NCBI GenBank assembly: GCA_023424215.1
Contig: JAFAEC010000039.1
Coordinates: 1-11,892, forward strand
Length of the DNA: 11,892 nucleotides
DNA from: Pseudomonadota bacterium
Lineage (GTDB): Bacteria; Pseudomonadota; Alphaproteobacteria; Caulobacterales; Caulobacteraceae
Direction: 5' to 3'
Positions 1-5,818 of the stretch are shown here, one piece after another (within the stretch, counting starts at the first letter, position 1; every line of letters starts with the position of its first letter). Made by a program: the position numbers and the translations under genes. The notes under the pieces are model-generated. The model was given only the letters and a program-made list of their open reading frames with translations. It was not told where the DNA came from and searched no databases.

Positions 1-18
1 CGGGTCGCCGCCCTTTTT

Positions 19-714
19 CTATGCCCTTTCGGCGATCCAGGCGGGGAGGCGGTCGATGGCCTCCAGCTCGCCGTAGCGGAGGTGACCTTCCGGCGCGTCG
101 GCGAGTTCGTGCGCCCAGGTCACCACATAGGGAATGTGCACCGCCCAGGCCCCGGCGGCGAGGGCCGGGAGCACATCCGATTTCATCGAATTGCCCACCA
201 TCACGGCCTCCTCGGGGCCGGTGCCATGCCGGTTGAAGACTCGGTCATAGGTGTGGGCGTGCTTCTCGGAGACGATCTCGACCGCCGCGAACAGGTCGCC
301 GAGGCCGGAGGCGGCGAGCTTGCGTTCCTGGTCCATCAGGTCGCCCTTGGTGATCAGCACCAGGCGGTAGCGTTCCGAAAGCGCCGCGAGGGCCTCATCG
401 ACTCCGGGCAGGGGCTCGACCGGATGGGCCAGCATCTCCCGCCCGGCCGCAAGGATCTCGCGCACGATGGCGGGCGGGGCCTCTCCGCCGGTCAGCTCCA
501 TCGCCGTCTCGATCATCGACAGGGTGAAGCCCTTCACCCCGTAGCCGTAGAGCCGGAGGTTCCGCTGCTCCGTCGCCGCCAGCCGGGCTTCGATGTGGTC
601 CCGGTCCCCGTGCTCGGCCAGCAGGTCGACGAACCGGGCATGGGTCAGCCGGAAGATGGTCTCGTTGTGCCAGAGCGTGTCGTCGGCATCGAGCCCGATG
701 GTGGTGATGGTCAT
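19..714 (-). CDS. HAD-family hydrolase (phosphatase, YjjG-like class)
   Basis: This 231-residue protein has the full haloacid dehalogenase motif set. Motif I is DADDT, with nucleophile Asp9 and general acid/base Asp11. Motif II is Thr122 in LITKGD. Motif III is Lys151 in SEKHAH. Motif IV is GNSMKSD with Asp180. A helical cap of about 80 residues sits between motifs I and II, as in subfamily I enzymes such as pyrimidine 5'-nucleotidase YjjG and phosphoglycolate phosphatase. It is probably a soluble Mg2+-dependent phosphatase acting on a small phosphorylated metabolite; the substrate cannot be read from sequence. The start at 714 is chosen because a GGAG lies 5 nt upstream and motif I follows within ten residues. 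A further-upstream ATG at 807 would add 31 Arg-rich residues unlike the family. It ends near the window edge and diverges from the gene at 884. Confidence 0.88.
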   Translation of the reverse strand: MTITTIGLDADDTLWHNETIFRLTHARFVDLLAEHGDRDHIEARLAATEQRNLRLYGYGVKGFTLSMIETAMELTGGEAPPAIVREILAAGREMLAHPVEPLPGVDEALAALSERYRLVLITKGDLMDQERKLAASGLGDLFAAVEIVSEKHAHTYDRVFNRHGTGPEEAVMVGNSMKSDVLPALAAGAWAVHIPYVVTWAHELADAPEGHLRYGELEAIDRLPAWIAERA

Positions 715-844
715 CGGCGCTCCATGCCTTCGGGCGCCGGACCGCGCAAGCCGGGCGGCCAGGCGGCGCGGGCCGGACCGCACCGTGGTGAACGGCCGCT
801 TGACCATGTTTGTCAGGAAAGCGTTGGCGAACTTCCGTCATGCT

Positions 845-862
845 CCCGGGTTCTCTCCCGGG
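845..862. repeat. Small palindrome in the 5' leader of the 884 gene
   Basis: CCCGGG occurs twice (845-850 and 857-862) with TTCTCT between, giving a possible 6-bp hairpin. The longer unit CTCCCGGG is also a direct repeat (843-850, 855-862). It lies 9 nt before the AAGGAG ribosome binding site at 872-877. The rest of the 715-883 divergent intergenic region shows a TTGACC at 800-805 but no convincing -10 partner. Confidence 0.35.
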
Positions 863-883
863 GGGCCGTCCAAGGAGTCGGTC

Positions 884-1747
884 ATGGGGATGTCATCGGA
901 ACGGCCCGAGCCGGTCCGGCCGGAGACGGAGCGAGATCGCGAGCCGTCCCTGCCGGTGGCGGCGGCTGAAAGCGCCAGCTATGCGCCCCCGGCCTCGTTC
1001 GGGAGCCAGCCCGTGCTGGTGCGCCGCGGCTACGCCGAGGCCTACGAGAGCGTGACCTTCACCGTCGTGACGCGGGCGCAGCGCGAGCTTACCGTCACCC
1101 TCGCGGCGCAGCCGGTGTTCGACCTTGGCCGGTCCGCGCCCGTCGCGCGTCGCATCCGGCGAACCGTGCGGCACTTGGGCGGCGAGCGCGCCCTGCTCGG
1201 CCTCGGCCGGCGGACCATCGAGCCCGTCGACCTGCACCGGATCGACCTGATGACCCTGCGGGAGGGACTGGGGTTGCTGCGCCTGACGCCGCAGGACAGC
1301 GGCGTCCTGCCTGCCTACTGGCGAACGGTGGCCTCGAGCCGGGGCCGCTTCGCCCTGCTCTGCACCGAACTGCAGCACGCGCGGGCGCCCGGCGCCCTTC
1401 TGGTCGAGGTGCTGGGCGGGATCGAGCAGGCGCCGCCGGAGGCCATCGCCGACGCCATCAGCCATTTCGAAACCGCCGCCCAGGGGGTGGTGCTGCACAT
1501 CGCCCCCGACGCGGCGGCGGCCCAGCGCCTTCACGGCGTGGGCGCGCGCTGTCTGGCGATCGATTTCGCGGGCGTGGAGCACGAGCACGCACGCGACTGG
1601 CGCGGGGCGGCCGCGCTGATCAGAGCGGCGCGCAACGCCTGCGGGCAGGTCCTGCTGCTGAATCTCCGGCCTGACCGGGGGCTGGCGGCGCACGCCGCGG
1701 GCGCCACCCACGCCGTGTTCGCGGGCATGGACCCGGTGAGCGTCTGA
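884..1747 (+). CDS. Uncharacterised protein, possible degenerate EAL-like domain
   Basis: The protein is 287 residues long. The start at 884 is set by AAGGAG at 872-877, 6 nt upstream; an ATG two codons later is an alternative. Residues 1-40 are Pro/Glu/Arg-rich and probably disordered. From about residue 68 the pattern resembles the alternating strands and helices of an EAL phosphodiesterase barrel. The stretch AAQPVFDLG (74-82) resembles the QPIVDL start of EAL domains, LLVEVLGGIE (172-181) resembles the LVLEITE strand, and GARCLAIDFAG (220-230) resembles the LxxDDFG/KIDF region. The EAL motif itself and the metal-binding acidic residues are absent, so c-di-GMP hydrolysis is unlikely. There is no signal peptide or membrane segment. 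It is 42 bp upstream of the oxygenase gene and may be co-transcribed with it. Coding status is fairly secure; the EAL relationship is tentative. Confidence 0.72.
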   Translation: MGMSSERPEPVRPETERDREPSLPVAAAESASYAPPASFGSQPVLVRRGYAEAYESVTFTVVTRAQRELTVTLAAQPVFDLGRSAPVARRIRRTVRHLGGERALLGLGRRTIEPVDLHRIDLMTLREGLGLLRLTPQDSGVLPAYWRTVASSRGRFALLCTELQHARAPGALLVEVLGGIEQAPPEAIADAISHFETAAQGVVLHIAPDAAAAQRLHGVGARCLAIDFAGVEHEHARDWRGAAALIRAARNACGQVLLLNLRPDRGLAAHAAGATHAVFAGMDPVSV

Positions 1748-1789
1748 TCCCGGTTGACGGCGGCGGGCGCGGCGGGCCTCCTGACCCGC

Positions 1790-2788
1790 ATGCAGACGAC
1801 CTTGCCCGCCCGCCTCTACGGCTATCCCGACGCCTCGGAGCGGGAGAGGGCCGGCGTCTACGGACGGGCCTGGCTGTTCCTCGGGCACGAGGCGGAAGCC
1901 CCGGCCGAGGGGGACTGGCTGGCGAGCGACATCGCAGGCATGCGGCTGGTGATGGTGCGCGGCCGCGACCGGGCGCTGCGCGTGTTCCACAATGTCTGTC
2001 GCCACCGCGCCGGGCCGCTGGTGCAGGGGGAGCGCGGCCGTTGCGAGGGCGAGCTGGTCTGCGCCTACCACGGCTGGCGCTACGCCCTGGACGGGCGGCT
2101 GAGGGCGGCGACCGGGTTCGGGGCCGCCGAAGGGTTCGATCCGCGGGAGCTGGGCCTGTTCGAAGTGAAATGCGCCTCCTGGCGCGGGCTGGTGTTCGTG
2201 AATCCCGACGGCGAGGCCGGCCCGCTGGAGGATCATGTCGCGCCGCTGGAGGGCCTGCTGAGGGAGCGGGGGCTGAACCTGCCGCGGCCGGCGCTGCGCC
2301 GGACCCACGATCTCGCCTGCGACTGGAAGGTCTATGTTGAGAACTATCTGGAAGGTTACCACATCGGCGCAGTGCACCCCGTGCTGGCCGGGGAGCTGGG
2401 CGGCGCCGAGTACCGGGTGGCCGTTCATGGGAACCTGGTCGTGCAGGAGGCGGCGGGGGTGAACGACGGGCCCCAGGCCGGCGTCTGGGGCTGGCTGTGG
2501 CCCAACCTCGGCGTCAATGTGTATCGCGACGGGGCGATGGTCGAGCGGATGACGCCGGTCGGACCGGGCCGCACCCGCCTCGACTACCTGTTCCTCGCCG
2601 ATGGCGGAGAGTCCGCGCTGGGCGACGCCCTGGTCGCGTCCGATCGCCTGACCGCGGAGGATGCGCGGATCTGCGAGGCGGTGCAGGCGAATCTCTCCGC
2701 CGGCGCGTATGATCGGGGCGTGCTGAGCCCGCGGCACGAAGCTGGCGTGGCCTGGTTCCAGTCCCGCATCGCCGAGGTTCATGCATGA
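1790..2788 (+). CDS. Rieske aromatic-ring-hydroxylating-type oxygenase, alpha subunit (CntA/GbcA-like)
   Basis: This 332-residue protein is the terminal oxygenase component of a Rieske non-haem iron system. The [2Fe-2S] ligands are Cys70 and His72 (CRH) with Cys91 and His94 (CAYH). The mononuclear iron site is the EGYHIGAVH stretch, with His191 and His196, plus probable third ligand Asp291 in AEDARICEAVQ. The residue linking the two metal centres is Glu188 rather than the Asp of naphthalene dioxygenase, as in carnitine monooxygenase CntA. That, with DWKVYVENY, points to the group that oxidatively demethylates or cleaves quaternary amines and betaines (GbcA, stachydrine demethylase) rather than true arene dioxygenases. 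ATG 1790 is preferred because similar proteins begin close to LPARLY; a TTG at 1754 would add 12 residues, and neither start has a strong ribosome site. No reductase or beta subunit is encoded nearby. Its stop overlaps the transporter start. The substrate is unknown. Confidence 0.9.
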   Translation: MQTTLPARLYGYPDASERERAGVYGRAWLFLGHEAEAPAEGDWLASDIAGMRLVMVRGRDRALRVFHNVCRHRAGPLVQGERGRCEGELVCAYHGWRYALDGRLRAATGFGAAEGFDPRELGLFEVKCASWRGLVFVNPDGEAGPLEDHVAPLEGLLRERGLNLPRPALRRTHDLACDWKVYVENYLEGYHIGAVHPVLAGELGGAEYRVAVHGNLVVQEAAGVNDGPQAGVWGWLWPNLGVNVYRDGAMVERMTPVGPGRTRLDYLFLADGGESALGDALVASDRLTAEDARICEAVQANLSAGAYDRGVLSPRHEAGVAWFQSRIAEVHA

Positions 2789-4104
2789 GCGACGTCGCCC
2801 GCCCCGTCCCCCTGCCCGAGGAGCCGCTGACCGACCGGCACAAACTGGGCTGGGGACTGGCCGCGCTGGTGGTGGCCGGCAACATGATCGGGTCGGGGCT
2901 GTACCTGCTCCCGGTCAGTCTCGCGCCGACCGGCGGCTCGTCCCTGATCGGCTGGCTCGTCGCGGCGGCCGGAGCCGCCACCCTCGCCCTCGTCTTCGGG
3001 GCGCTGGGACGCCTGCAGCCCGACGCCGACGGTCTCGCGGGCTTCGCCGAGCGCGGTCTCGGCCGGTTCGCCGGCTTCAACGTGTCGCTGGCCTTCTGGG
3101 CGGCCTGTCTGGTCGGGAACGTGGCCGTGGCCGTGGCGGCGACAGGCTATATCGGCTTCTTCTGGCCCGTGCTGAAGGATCCGGTCGCGGCCACCTTCTG
3201 CAACCTGGCGATCATCTGGACGGCGACGATCGCCTACATCTTCGGGACCCGGACCGCCTCCTGGCTCGCGGCCGCCGCTCTCGTCATCGGCCTGGTCCCG
3301 ATCGCCATCGCTGTGGTGGCGGGCGCCCGGGCCTTCGACCGCGCGCTGTTCGCGGCCTCGTGGAGTCCCTCCGGGGCGCCGCTGGTCGAGAGCGTGCCGG
3401 CTTCGCTGGCCATCATCTTCTGGGCCTATCTGGGCGTCGAAAGTGCCGCGGCGCTGTCGCGACGGGTGCGCAACCCCGCGGCGGACGTCGGCCGGGCGTC
3501 GGTGGCCGGCGTCGGCCTGGCGACGGTGGTGTATGTGGCGGCCACGGTGTCGGTGTTCGGCGTCATTCCGCTCGCCGAGATCCAGGCCTCCTCCAGCCCC
3601 TACGCCGACCTGGCGCAGCGGGTGTTCGGCGGCTCCATCGCCGGACTGGTGGCGGTGTGCGCCATCGTCAAGACGATCGGCACCGTCGGCGGCTGGGTGA
3701 TGATGGGCGGCGAGACGGCCCGCGCGGCGGCCCGCCAGGGCTACCTGCCCTCCGGCTTCGGCGCGGGCGACCGGACGCCCGTCGCCAATCCGCTGCTGGG
3801 CGCGGCCATCATGAGCGTGGTCACGGTTCTGTCCGGCCAGCCGACGCTGGGCGGGCAGTTCGGCCTGCTGGTCGGGGTGACGTCGGTGCTGACGCTGGTC
3901 GTCTACGCCGTCTGCTCGGTGTCGCTGTTCCGGCTGGCGCAGCGGCCGCGCACCCGGATCATCGCCGTCGCGGGCCTGCTGTTCGCATCGGCGGCGATCG
4001 CCTTCGCGGCGCCCGGATACGTGCTGCCGTCGGTCGGGTTCTTCACGCTGATGGTCGTGGCCTGGTTCGGCGTGGTGCGCCGTTCCTCCGCGAGGCGCGG
4101 TTGA
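2785..4104 (+). CDS. APC-superfamily amino acid transporter, AdiC-like
   Basis: This 439-residue inner-membrane protein has about 12 hydrophobic segments. It resembles the arginine/agmatine antiporter AdiC along its whole length, with the same order of landmarks. GNMIGSGLYLLP near residue 33 matches the unwound TM1 substrate loop. WAYLGVESA carries Trp213 and Glu219, equivalent to AdiC Trp202 and Glu208. GGWVMM has Trp304, equivalent to the substrate-stacking Trp293. Conservation of both tryptophans and the glutamate suggests a cationic or zwitterionic amino acid or amine as substrate, by exchange or proton-coupled transport. Identity of the substrate is inferred only. The start codon overlaps the oxygenase stop as ATGA, so the two are probably translationally coupled and the transporter may bring in the oxygenase substrate. 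No decarboxylase gene (AdiA-like) is adjacent, which argues against a classical acid-resistance role. Confidence 0.9.
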   Translation: MSDVARPVPLPEEPLTDRHKLGWGLAALVVAGNMIGSGLYLLPVSLAPTGGSSLIGWLVAAAGAATLALVFGALGRLQPDADGLAGFAERGLGRFAGFNVSLAFWAACLVGNVAVAVAATGYIGFFWPVLKDPVAATFCNLAIIWTATIAYIFGTRTASWLAAAALVIGLVPIAIAVVAGARAFDRALFAASWSPSGAPLVESVPASLAIIFWAYLGVESAAALSRRVRNPAADVGRASVAGVGLATVVYVAATVSVFGVIPLAEIQASSSPYADLAQRVFGGSIAGLVAVCAIVKTIGTVGGWVMMGGETARAAARQGYLPSGFGAGDRTPVANPLLGAAIMSVVTVLSGQPTLGGQFGLLVGVTSVLTLVVYAVCSVSLFRLAQRPRTRIIAVAGLLFASAAIAFAAPGYVLPSVGFFTLMVVAWFGVVRRSSARRG

Positions 4105-4171
4105 CCCGGAGGCGGTCGACGCCTAACGACGCCGCCGTTTGCTTGCCGGGATTCGGCTGTATGGAGCGCCC

Positions 4172-5332
4172 ATGACCGAGAAGCTGCTTCCAGGGGTGAC
4201 GGGCGTTCTGGCGCTGGCGGACGGAACCGTCCTGCAGGGGCTGGGCTGCGGCGCCGTCGGCTCGGCGCTGGGCGAGGTGGTCTTCAACACCGCCATGACC
4301 GGCTATCAGGAGATCCTGACCGACCCGTCCTACATGAGCCAGATTCTGGCCTTCACCTTTCCGCACGTCGGCAACACCGGCGTGAACGTCGAGGACGTCG
4401 AACAGATCGGCGGCGGCGCCGAGACCTCCGCGCGGGGCGCGATCTTCCGCGATGCGCCGACCGATCCGGCCAACTGGCGCAGCGACAGCGACTTCGACGA
4501 ATGGATGAAGCGACGCGGCGTCGTCGGTCTGGCCGGGGTCGACACCCGCGCCCTCACGGCCCGGATCCGCGACTCCGGCGCGCCGCACGCCGTGATCGCC
4601 CATGATCCGGAGGGCCGTTTCGATCTCGACGCGCTGGTCGCGCAGGCCGGGGCGTGGAGCGGGCTGGTCGGCCTCGATCTGGCCAGGGACGCCACCACCC
4701 TCCAGTCGTTCGACTGGAACGAGGGGCTGTGGGACTGGCCGGAAGGATATCCCCGCGTCGACGCGAAGGACCGTTCGGTGGTGGTCGTCGACTATGGCGT
4801 GAAGCGCAACATCCTGCGCGCCCTGGCCTCGACCGGCGCGAAGATCACCGTGGTCCCCGCGACCACGACGGCCGAGGAGATCCTCGCCCGCAACCCCGAC
4901 GGCGTGGTGCTGTCCAACGGGCCCGGCGATCCGGCGGCGACCGGCGAATACGCGGTGCCCGAAATCCGCAAGCTGGTCGACAGCGGCAAGCCCCTGTTCG
5001 GCATCTGCCTGGGCCACCAGATGCTGGCCCTGGCCCTGGGCGCGAAGACGGTCAAGATGGACCAGGGCCACCACGGCGCGAACCATCCGGTCAAGGACCT
5101 GACCACGGGCAAGGTCGAGATCGTATCCATGAACCACGGCTTCACCGTGGATCGGGACAGCCTTCCGGACGCGGTGGTGGAAACCCACGTCAGCCTGTTC
5201 GACGGGACCAACTGCGGCATCGCTCTCAAGGACCGGCCGGTGTTCAGCGTCCAGCACCACCCTGAGGCTTCGCCGGGACCGACGGACAGCCTGTACCTGT
5301 TCCAGCGCTTCGCCGACTCGATGAAGGGCTGA
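4172..5332 (+). CDS. carA: Carbamoyl-phosphate synthase small (glutaminase) subunit
   Basis: CarA hydrolyses glutamine and passes ammonia to CarB, which makes carbamoyl phosphate for arginine and pyrimidine synthesis in the cytoplasm. At 386 residues it is the usual family length. The N-terminal small-chain domain shows MTGYQEILTDPSY and GVDTRALTARIRDSG. The C-terminal class I glutamine amidotransferase domain runs from about residue 201. It contains SNGPGDP, the nucleophile Cys279 in GICLGHQ, and the His363/Glu365 pair in HHPEASPGP, so the triad is intact. The start at 4172 has GGAG 5 nt upstream; an in-frame start at 4139 would add 11 residues and lacks this. The 67-bp gap before it contains only a weak promoter-like pair (TTGCTTG near 4138 and GCTGTATG near 4156), so independent transcription is possible but unproven. 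carB is not adjacent. Confidence 0.97.
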   Translation: MTEKLLPGVTGVLALADGTVLQGLGCGAVGSALGEVVFNTAMTGYQEILTDPSYMSQILAFTFPHVGNTGVNVEDVEQIGGGAETSARGAIFRDAPTDPANWRSDSDFDEWMKRRGVVGLAGVDTRALTARIRDSGAPHAVIAHDPEGRFDLDALVAQAGAWSGLVGLDLARDATTLQSFDWNEGLWDWPEGYPRVDAKDRSVVVVDYGVKRNILRALASTGAKITVVPATTTAEEILARNPDGVVLSNGPGDPAATGEYAVPEIRKLVDSGKPLFGICLGHQMLALALGAKTVKMDQGHHGANHPVKDLTTGKVEIVSMNHGFTVDRDSLPDAVVETHVSLFDGTNCGIALKDRPVFSVQHHPEASPGPTDSLYLFQRFADSMKG

Positions 5333-5338
5333 GGCCGG

Positions 5339-5605
5339 TCAGGGCAGGGGAGCGAAGCTCTTCTGCTCGCGTAGCGCCGAGGCCTTGCGGATCGCGACAG
5401 GGGCGGCATGGAGCCAGTAGGCCGCGTCGTCGAGGCGGTTGCTGAGCCGGCGCTCGACGCCGCGAAGACGTCTGAGGGCGGCGTTCTGAAGCAGCCGCGC
5501 ATGCAGGGCGCGCGGCGGAAGATCAGCGATGGACGGGGAGCCCGGTACGGCGACGGCGTCGGGACCTTCAGGCTCCACCGCCGGGCGGGCGACGGCGATG
5601 AACAT
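5339..5605 (-). CDS. Small hypothetical protein (88 residues)
   Basis: This open frame converges with carA, their stops being separated by only 6 bp. It starts at an ATG preceded by GGGAG about 10 nt upstream. Most codons end in G or C, as in neighbouring real genes. The protein has an N-terminal Pro/Ala/Val-rich part (1-27). A C-terminal Arg/Leu/Ala-rich helical part (30-80) follows, including RALHARLLQNAALRRLRGVE and an ending like KSFAPLP. It has no membrane segment, Cys pair or recognisable domain. I do not recognise a family. From memory, many alphaproteobacteria carry a GatB/YqeY gene between carA and dnaG; this is not one. The overlapping plus-strand frame 5408-5689 looks less protein-like. 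It could still be a non-coding stretch. Confidence 0.5.
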   Translation of the reverse strand: MFIAVARPAVEPEGPDAVAVPGSPSIADLPPRALHARLLQNAALRRLRGVERRLSNRLDDAAYWLHAAPVAIRKASALREQKSFAPLP

Positions 5606-5681
5606 GTGACACTCACTCCCGGGCGGCCCCGCGTCCTTCGCCGCATCGCCGCCGGACCCCGCGCCGTTCTGGCCCGGACGT

Positions 5682-5782
5682 ATGGTTAATCCACAGACCT
5701 TGTGGATAGTTCCATGAAAAAATGTCCTGAATCAGATGGTTATAGAGCGGGTCTCGCCTTCTTGGTTAATGAAAGGTAAATC
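5682..5782. promoter_or_regulatory. dnaG upstream region with CtrA-like boxes and GANTC site
   Basis: The region is visibly richer in A and T than its surroundings. ATGGTTAA at 5682-5689 is the exact reverse complement of the CtrA half-site TTAACCAT known from Caulobacter. ATGGTTAT (5736-5743) and TTGGTTAA (5762-5769) are one-mismatch copies. TTAA-N7-TAAA at 5766-5780 is one base from the full CtrA consensus TTAA-N7-TTAA. GAATC at 5729-5733 and GAGTC at 5796-5800 are GANTC sites, the CcrM methyltransferase target. GGTAAATC (5775-5782) and GCTATAAG (5805-5812) each match 7 of 8 positions of the Caulobacter -10 consensus GCTANAWC, but neither has a clear -35. Binding is not demonstrated. Confidence 0.5.
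5687..5709. repeat. Palindrome of two near-consensus DnaA boxes
   Basis: ATCCACA (5689-5695) and TGTGGAT (5701-5707) form a perfect 7-bp inverted repeat around the spacer GACCT. Extended to nine bases, TAATCCACA (5687-5695) and CTATCCACA (reverse strand of 5701-5709) each differ from the DnaA box TTATCCACA at one position. No T-tract follows, so it is not an intrinsic terminator. It overlaps the exact CtrA half-site at 5682-5689. Confidence 0.45.
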
Positions 5783-5818
5783 GCCGCCATTCGCCGAGTC
5801 CCGCGCTATAAGGCGGTG

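Noticed and set aside
800..828. TTGACC at 800-805 as a promoter for the 884 gene
   Set aside because: No -10-like hexamer or Caulobacter-type GCTANAWC lies at a suitable distance.
82..969. 295-codon plus-strand frame opposite the HAD gene
   Set aside because: The minus strand carries a complete HAD motif set, and this frame has no recognisable motif.
893..2782. 629-codon minus-strand open frame opposite the EAL-like and Rieske genes
   Set aside because: Low-complexity Arg/Ala/Pro/His-rich translation with no domain. It is the antisense shadow of two well-supported genes in GC-rich DNA.
4105..4149. Possible hairpins (GGCG/CGCC near 4110-4122; CCCGG/CCGGG at the ends) between transporter and carA
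   Set aside because: No T-tract follows and short GC stems are expected by chance here, so neither a terminator nor a leader structure is supported.
2781..4175. 464-codon plus-strand frame overlapping the transporter
   Set aside because: Arg/Gly-rich translation in a different frame; the transporter frame matches AdiC along its length.
5408..5689. 93-codon plus-strand frame between carA and dnaG
   Set aside because: Gly/Arg-rich translation without a ribosome site; the opposite-strand 88-codon frame is more protein-like, and the frame runs into the palindromic regulatory region.
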